From Amoebophrya sp. A120 (lineage: Eukaryota > Sar > Dinophyceae > Syndiniales > Amoebophryaceae): DNA of 64,000 bases. The stretch's first letter is position 1. The number at the start of each line of letters is the position of its first letter. This document shows positions 59,101-64,000 of the stretch, one piece after another. Below the pieces are notes generated by a model, which did not search any database, had not been told where the DNA came from, and saw only the letters and a list, made by a program, of their open reading frames with translations. Made by a program: the position numbers and the translations under genes. The DNA lies in the NCBI GenBank assembly GCA_905178155.1, contig CAJINV010000012.1, forward strand, positions 926,004 through 990,003, read 5' to 3'.

Positions 59101-62100
59101 CATTCCCTTCTCTAGATTGGCGGCCGCCTCGCCCATGAAGGCGGGTATTTGTACACGAAGATCTTGTGGTGTGGCACTGGCGGCATCACCCGCAGCCTCA
59201 AGCTGAGCAGGGCTGCTCGTCTCCGTCTGCGTCTCGTCTTTTCGCTTGCTAGTAGAGCTGTGCGAAGGTGACACCGGCAAAGGTCCATCATCTCCTCCAC
59301 CTCGTTCTTGTAGCACGGGTTCATCGTGTGCGACTTCGTTGTCTCTTGGATTTAGGCAATGTGGGAAGCCCTTTTTCCACATGTCGCGAATTTGCACAGA
59401 CAAGCCCACGAACATCGCGGCAATGCAGCAAGACGTCACAACGGTCGCAACTTCGATCCCAGTCAAGAATCATAGCGAAAAATGCCCCAAGGCGATCCCG
59501 AGTTGTGCAACGAAGATTCAATTGTTCCCGTAGCCGTGCCCGTTCTCGTATCCGACACAACAACACAGTACAAAAATAATTTACGAGTAACTCATCCTCT
59601 TCAGGAGGGCAAAACTTCGTCACGGAAAAAAAATCATATCAAGCGCACCAGCCTGGATGTTGTCTAGCAGTGGTAGCGCCGCGGTCGCGCTTGCATGTCG
59701 TGGCACTACATTCGTATAGAGGATCCATATATACAAGGTATTTCCCTCGCCTGAGGTCGGGCTGAGAGCATCCACGGCAGCAGCCGCGCCACCGACGTGA
59801 GGCAACAGCGGAAGCACTGCCATCGAGCGTTGAGTAGAACTCCAACTTTTTTTGTGTCACAACTACAAGACTATGGCCACCATTTTCTTGCCTTCCACTC
59901 ATCTTCGAGTATCAGTGTACTTGGTACTATGATGACATCACAATGCGGACGAAGCTGTAGCTTCACTTCCTTCTAGTTCTTGCATACTACGAATTGAAAT
60001 CGTGGTCATAACATTTCTTCTTGAGCCTGCTATAGGTCATCACCTTGAGACATGTTTCCATGTGGTACGGTTTTGGTCTGTACGATTTTGGTCTTTGTAG
60101 CAACATGGAGAAGCGAGGACCCCGACTGTGTCGTGTTGAACTTCCTGCGTTGCGCGAGCTCCTGGAAGTCTTGGTGTTGGTGTAGGGCTTCATTATCCTG
60201 ATATGGAAAGAAAGATGCTCCTCACCACCGTCTTCACTCACTATGCTTATTCAGCAGGTTTTGCATGAGAAGTTCTTCCTTCGGATCGGGGCTTTTAGTT
60301 TAATCTTGTATATTAATATTGTATTGTAATTGCACAAACAAATAAAGGGCGCTCGCCTGTGAAATAATTCGACGCTGTTGTCTTGCAGGATTGCCGGTAA
60401 ATGACCGTGGCGAAGTTGTCTTGTTTTATACCGGATCCGGCATTTCCACTAGCGCGTTATTACTCTCCCCTGACGCAACCATGGCAACGTCTTCGGCATT
60501 TATGGAAGTTTAAGTGTCGAAATCAACAAAATGAAAATATTCGCGCGTCATGATGCGGAAAACCCATGCAAGCAGTTGGTGTGCCGTTTCTGAGCGGCGC
60601 ACGAAAAGTTTTTGCGGCACGTGACAGCAGTTTGTCGAGCTAGTTGGCGCAAAAGCAACAACACAGGGCGCGCTCTATTTAGCAGCCACGTTCTCGCCAC
60701 TGTGAAGCTTAATACACGCGGCCAGCTCATAAATTTGTCTGCTATCCAACACAAGCATTCTACTGTAATATGTAGCATTTCATGCATCACAAAGCATTTT
60801 GATTTTCGCTTTGTCGCTTTCCGAGTCGACGCTCTCATATCGTGACGATCCTCGTCCGCGGTAGTAACGGTATCCGGCTGCCGCAGCACTGGCGGCAGGT
60901 CACGGTCATCCTTGGTGTGCCAATCTTCAACACGATAATTGTCGCGGTTTTTATTCTGCGGTCGGTAAAATCCTTCTTGCTTTTTTGATGTTTCCCTGGT
61001 CTCACTGTCGCTTTTTTGATGTTCCATCAACGTCTCCCGGTAGTACGGGGCAGCTGCCAGTTGTGGCGGAGCTTCTGTTCTTGCGGCGGTCGGCAACTGT
61101 TGTGTATGTCGGGCGACGACGTTCTTGGCCCCCCCTGGCGGCCGCGCACATGCTGGAGTACCTTGTCCTTCTATGAGAGTGTCAGGCCTGAAATCGACAA
61201 AGTTGAAATAACTTGCAATGCATAAAATCGATATCAGTTGGAAGCCCAATTTTCAAGCGCTGCATGACAAATTTCGGCCACGTCTAAATCCAGTTTGTCA
61301 TGATGTCATGTTTTGGGACAGAAGGCGTCTTTTGTCATGCTACTTCAGCAGCTCTACCGCAGACCCCAAACAGGCTGACAGTCGGCCTCACTTGCTGCCC
61401 CTGCAAGAGAGGCACTTCATGCCTTGCAATTTATGCATGAGAAACCATTTCAACTTTAGCGATTTCAGTCCTGACGCTTCCATACCTTCTCCACAAGTCG
61501 TAGAAGATCTGGCGTCGAGAGTCTTTTCCGGCTTCATCTCGTACTCGTTTGCTGTAGTGCCGGGACTAGAAGTTGAGTTCTTCGCGGAGACTGAAGTTGT
61601 AGACGGCATGTTGACCACCACGACAGGGCCAACCGGTGGCGCCGAGACAACGTCAGGAGTTCCGAACCAGAAGTCCTCCGCACGGAAAGAACCAAAAATG
61701 GAAGAAAGCACGCTTGATCCAGGACCCGCGTGGTTGACGAGACGCCCAACGTACATCACGAGCAAAAAAATCCCAGCAAGCAACAAGGACAGCATGAAGA
61801 AGGACAAAGAACTGTAGTGCGGGCTGGTCAGCGGCCCACACCGCTGCTTTGTCGGTCCTCCGACGTCACTCCTTCCCGCACAAAAACCCCTTCTGCGCAC
61901 TTTATTCCGCTTTTGTGACCGCGAAGCTGACACTGGGAGGTTTGCTGGAGAAGGAGAAAAAACAAAAAGTCCGGGACACCGCGAAAAAAAAGTGGGCGAT
62001 TCAGATTCTTGTTCACCATCTTTATCATCATCAACTGCAGCCCGCCCAAAATGATTCTCGTAACTTGAACTTCTCTTGTTTGTGCTGACGCCAAGACAAC

Positions 62101-62858
62101 TCTGGCCGTGTGCCGACGTAGTTGAGGTTAAGGTTTCAACGTCAGAGTCTTCATCTTTCTCCGATAATTGCCACGACGGGTGTTCTTGAGAGCAGTATCC
62201 AAGAAAAGCACTGTGCTCGTGTAAGAACTCCCTTAGACTTAGAGTGAATCCTACAGCATGACAGCTTTGATCTGAGTAGGACATAGAAAGCCTATCAAGG
62301 ACGGCTAGTTGTAGGTGAAAACGCATCTCATGAAAAGGGAGCTTCTTGGCTGTCTGACATGACAAGTGTAAACTTCTGCGTTACAAGTTTTTGCAGCACA
62401 GAGACAGACTTACGCTGACACAGTTTCTTTTTTTCTTGAATAGAGAGTAGCCTGCGAGCAGCGGCGTCGTGCTTGCATCTTCCTCCCCAACACCGTCCCT
62501 CTGCTCCCACGCCTGCGGTTCTTCTTCGTATGCATTGCAAATCTGTCTTGGTCTGGGTTTGTGATGCGAGATTTGGATTAAGGTCTGTGATCTTCTTCCG
62601 TGAGTGCGCGTTTCATCTTTCATGATCATGCTGGATGGTCAAAGTTTGTATAGTGCGTTTTACAACGAATGAATCTGTAATAGGCCTCGCGAAACTACTG
62701 ATGCTGTTGACCCGTGCAGGCAGCCATTCTGCAGTGCTGGTATATACTTATCAGCAACACAAATTTTTCGACCCGGACACATTTGCTGCAATGGATATCT
62801 CTACGTCGATGACGATCTCCTGTAGGACAACCGCGCGGTGGCGGTCGTGGTCCAGCAT
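56132..62858 (-). CDS. Array gene, copy D (most diverged)
   Basis: ATG at 62858: MLDHDRHRAVVLQEIVIDVE, introner 62529-62797, EEEPQAWEQRDGVGEEDAST then TPLLAGYS, introner 62193-62442, QEHPSWQLSEKDEDSDVETL, membrane segment FFMLSLLLAGIFLLVMYVG, ...RSSTTCGEG, introner 61172-61484, QGTPACARPPGGAKNVVAR to about 60780. Joining of the next part is unclear. From 59466 a frame has a membrane segment EVATVVTSCCIAAMFVGLSV, then FAFLREEGTERIFLWAAAIH. An intron (about 58870-58275) precedes PKDKRDLFSAVADGIAAEVV, FVAEVLGDWLGPGANC and PRPQAVALFRLTQEVLKKLQ. After another intron, RERSPLMRAAFAQFKREAQE is joined across a 680-bp element to NSNGCPSSKEADAGG, LLNAQVQEFLRQVGV and a Pro/Ala/Gly tail ending AKNSKCC. 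Same architecture as copies A-C, with more introns. Confidence 0.7.
56762..57441. mobile_element. Large introner-like element (GGTTATTTTA type) in copy D
   Basis: About 680 bp. Ends are inverted: GGTTATTTTACGGAGATTTT then ACAT at the left, the same motif inverted at the right (ATGTCAAATCTCCGCAAAATA then ACC). The motif GGTTATTTTA recurs inside in both directions (about 57026, 57040, 57061, 57122, 57160). AATT at both junctions; excision to one AATT joins AVRN|SNGCPSS in frame and aligns with the other copies. It contains a perfect 13-bp hairpin at 57229. Confidence 0.75.
57229..57258. repeat. Perfect 13-bp inverted repeat, 4-nt loop
   Basis: CGAAGGCAGAGAC, loop TCTC, GTCTCTGCCTTCG, inside the large element of copy D. 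Confidence 0.9.
61172..61484. mobile_element. Family C introner (copy D)
   Basis: 313 bp, TATGAGAGTGTCAGGCCTGA then AATCGACAAAGTTGAAATA; TTTAGCGATTTCAGTCCTGA then CGCTTCCATA. Perfect TSD CCTTC (61167-61171, 61485-61489). Joins TTCGEG|QGTPAC in frame. Confidence 0.95.
62193..62442. mobile_element. Family E introner (copy D)
   Basis: 250 bp, CAGTATCCAAGAAAAGCACT at the left, CACAGTTTCTTTTTTTCTTG then AATA at the right. TSD GAGAG (62188-62192, 62443-62447). Excision gives LLAGYSQEHPSWQLSEKD, collinear with LLTGYYNSRLSTPKLLSEKD of copy C, which has no intron here. Confidence 0.9.
62529..62797. mobile_element. Family A introner, diverged (copy D)
   Basis: 269 bp, TATGCATTGCAAATCTGTCT then TGGTCTGGG; CCCGGACACATTTGCTGCAA then TGGATA. 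The flanking 5-mers differ, but removal of element plus 5 bp keeps the frame. Confidence 0.8.
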
Positions 62859-62900
62859 TATTTCCTCCTCCCCGCGACGAAGAAGATGCTAGTAGGCCGC

Positions 62901-63206
62901 TATGCATGGCAAATACTCAGGTCTGGGTCTGGGTTTGTGATGCAAAATTGAAAGGACATGGACAGGATCTGCAGGGCATGAAAAATGCGACTGGCCAGCG
63001 GTTTTGTGATTGCCGTGTAGTTGATGAGTGGTCGCGGTTTCTTGTCATGCTAAACGCGAATAATAATAAACTCGTCGCAAGATTATAAGCCGAGGAAAAT
63101 TCCTTCACATGTTGTTATCCCGTACATCACCAAGAGGTGGCCCTGCATTGCAAGTACCAGCAACACAAACTTCCAGAGGAACCAGAGTAAACATTTGCAA
63201 TGCATA
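62901..63206. mobile_element. Family A-like element upstream of copy D
   Basis: 306 bp, TATGCATGGCAAATACTCAG then GTCTGGGTCTGGG; ACCAGAGTAAACATTTGCAA then TGCATA. No matching TSD. It lies just 5' of the proposed start codon and may be an intron in the leader, or separate a further upstream exon. Confidence 0.65.
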
Positions 63207-64000
63207 AGCCCACAAGAGCCTGTACGATGCACAACAGTACCACGTGCGCGCGGTAGTGATCTCGATCTAGATCTAGGCAGCTAGTACAGTTGTCGAAAAC
63301 ATGGCATCACTGCACGAGGGTTGCAAAGTACTTAAATGAAAGATGAAGATGAAGTGAAGTGAAATTATAGTAAGTGCGAATACGAAATTATTATGGGGAA
63401 AAAAATTGTTGGGAACTGCTGGGCTCGCAAAAAAATGCGCCATGGAAGCAAGCTAACCACATCGATTCGGGCAAAAAATCGATCATGCTAGTGCGGAGGT
63501 GACGGCACGAAACTACATCCACGAAGTAATACTGAAACATCAAGAAAGTCAAATTCGTACGACGGTAGAAGTTGTACCAAACCGACCGTGGAAATAGACG
63601 CTCTACACCGATTCTCATACACGCGTTTTTTACACAAGATGAAAATCTAACCCGGTAAAGACGAAGCAAATCTTAACCGAGAAGTTACAGTTGTACAGAG
63701 GCAGACACAGAAACAGAGGTGAAAGAATAATAAACGAGGACAGATGTAGGTCGGGATTTGTACTTTCACGAAAAATAAGAGTGCAAGCACACGACACAGA
63801 CAGCAGCGGGGGACGAGATCACACCGATATGGTAGAAGACAGGATGGAGACACAGAATGAGAATCTAAATGCCAAAAATCCCAATAATATTCAACATCAT
63901 CTTGTTCGCCGCGCAAGATAGCGTCGATTGCAATAAGTGCAAGAACTTGCTCTTAGCAAGAAAAACTGAAATAGGCATGAAGATGTTCTTGAAGGTACCC
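63207..64000. other. Spacer at window end
   Basis: No gene supported. A segment near 63395 (TATGGGGAAAAAAATTGTTG then GGAACTGCTGGGCTCGC) is a diverged copy of the upstream array block, so a further array unit or its remains may extend beyond the window. Confidence 0.5.

Noticed and set aside
1-64000. tRNA, rRNA, or dinoflagellate spliced-leader RNA genes
   Set aside because: I looked for tRNA T-arm patterns and the conserved spliced-leader sequence and found none I could support. A covariance-model scan would be decisive.

Overview
The window is nuclear DNA of a protist, most likely a dinoflagellate-lineage alveolate and possibly a syndinean such as Amoebophrya. This is inferred from three things seen here: intron-rich genes, a long run of genes on one strand, and coding exons cut by short transposon-like introns ('introners') with terminal inverted repeats (TIRs) and 5-bp target-site duplications (TSDs). 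Introners and non-GT-AG introns are known from that group. No taxonomic marker gene is present, so the assignment is tentative.

Layout: 1-1.9 kb, no recognisable gene. 1.9-4.9 kb, two minus-strand genes. 5-13.1 kb, two plus-strand genes of unknown function with mostly ordinary GT-AG introns. 13.7-62.9 kb, almost everything supported is on the minus strand: a possible nuclease-like gene, an alkyltransferase-like (ATL/MGMT-fold) gene, a helical J-like protein, an RNase PH-fold exosome subunit of Rrp43 type, a 1,555-aa multi-pass membrane protein carrying eight introners, and then a four-copy tandem array of an unrecognised gene family (about 33-63 kb).

Introners: at least seven families (named A-E, H, K here) can be delimited. 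Removing the element plus one TSD copy restores the reading frame in nearly every case tested. In the ATL gene it restores recognisable family motifs, and at one of its junctions no placement of the splice sites gives GT-AG or GC-AG. These introns therefore appear non-canonical and transposon-derived.

Array: the four paralogues share an N-terminal acidic region with a conserved PLL-x-GY motif, a membrane segment, a central domain (motifs like 'TERI(F/Y)xWA' and 'F(V)xEVLG(D/N)W'), a helix with 'MSQL..AAL.QF', a Pro/Ala/Gly-rich tail and a C-terminal Cys-Cys. Comparison of copies shows introners present in one copy and absent in another, and one apparent exon loss by recombination between introners. 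Flanking intergenic blocks are duplicated with the genes, so whole 6-8 kb units were duplicated in tandem.
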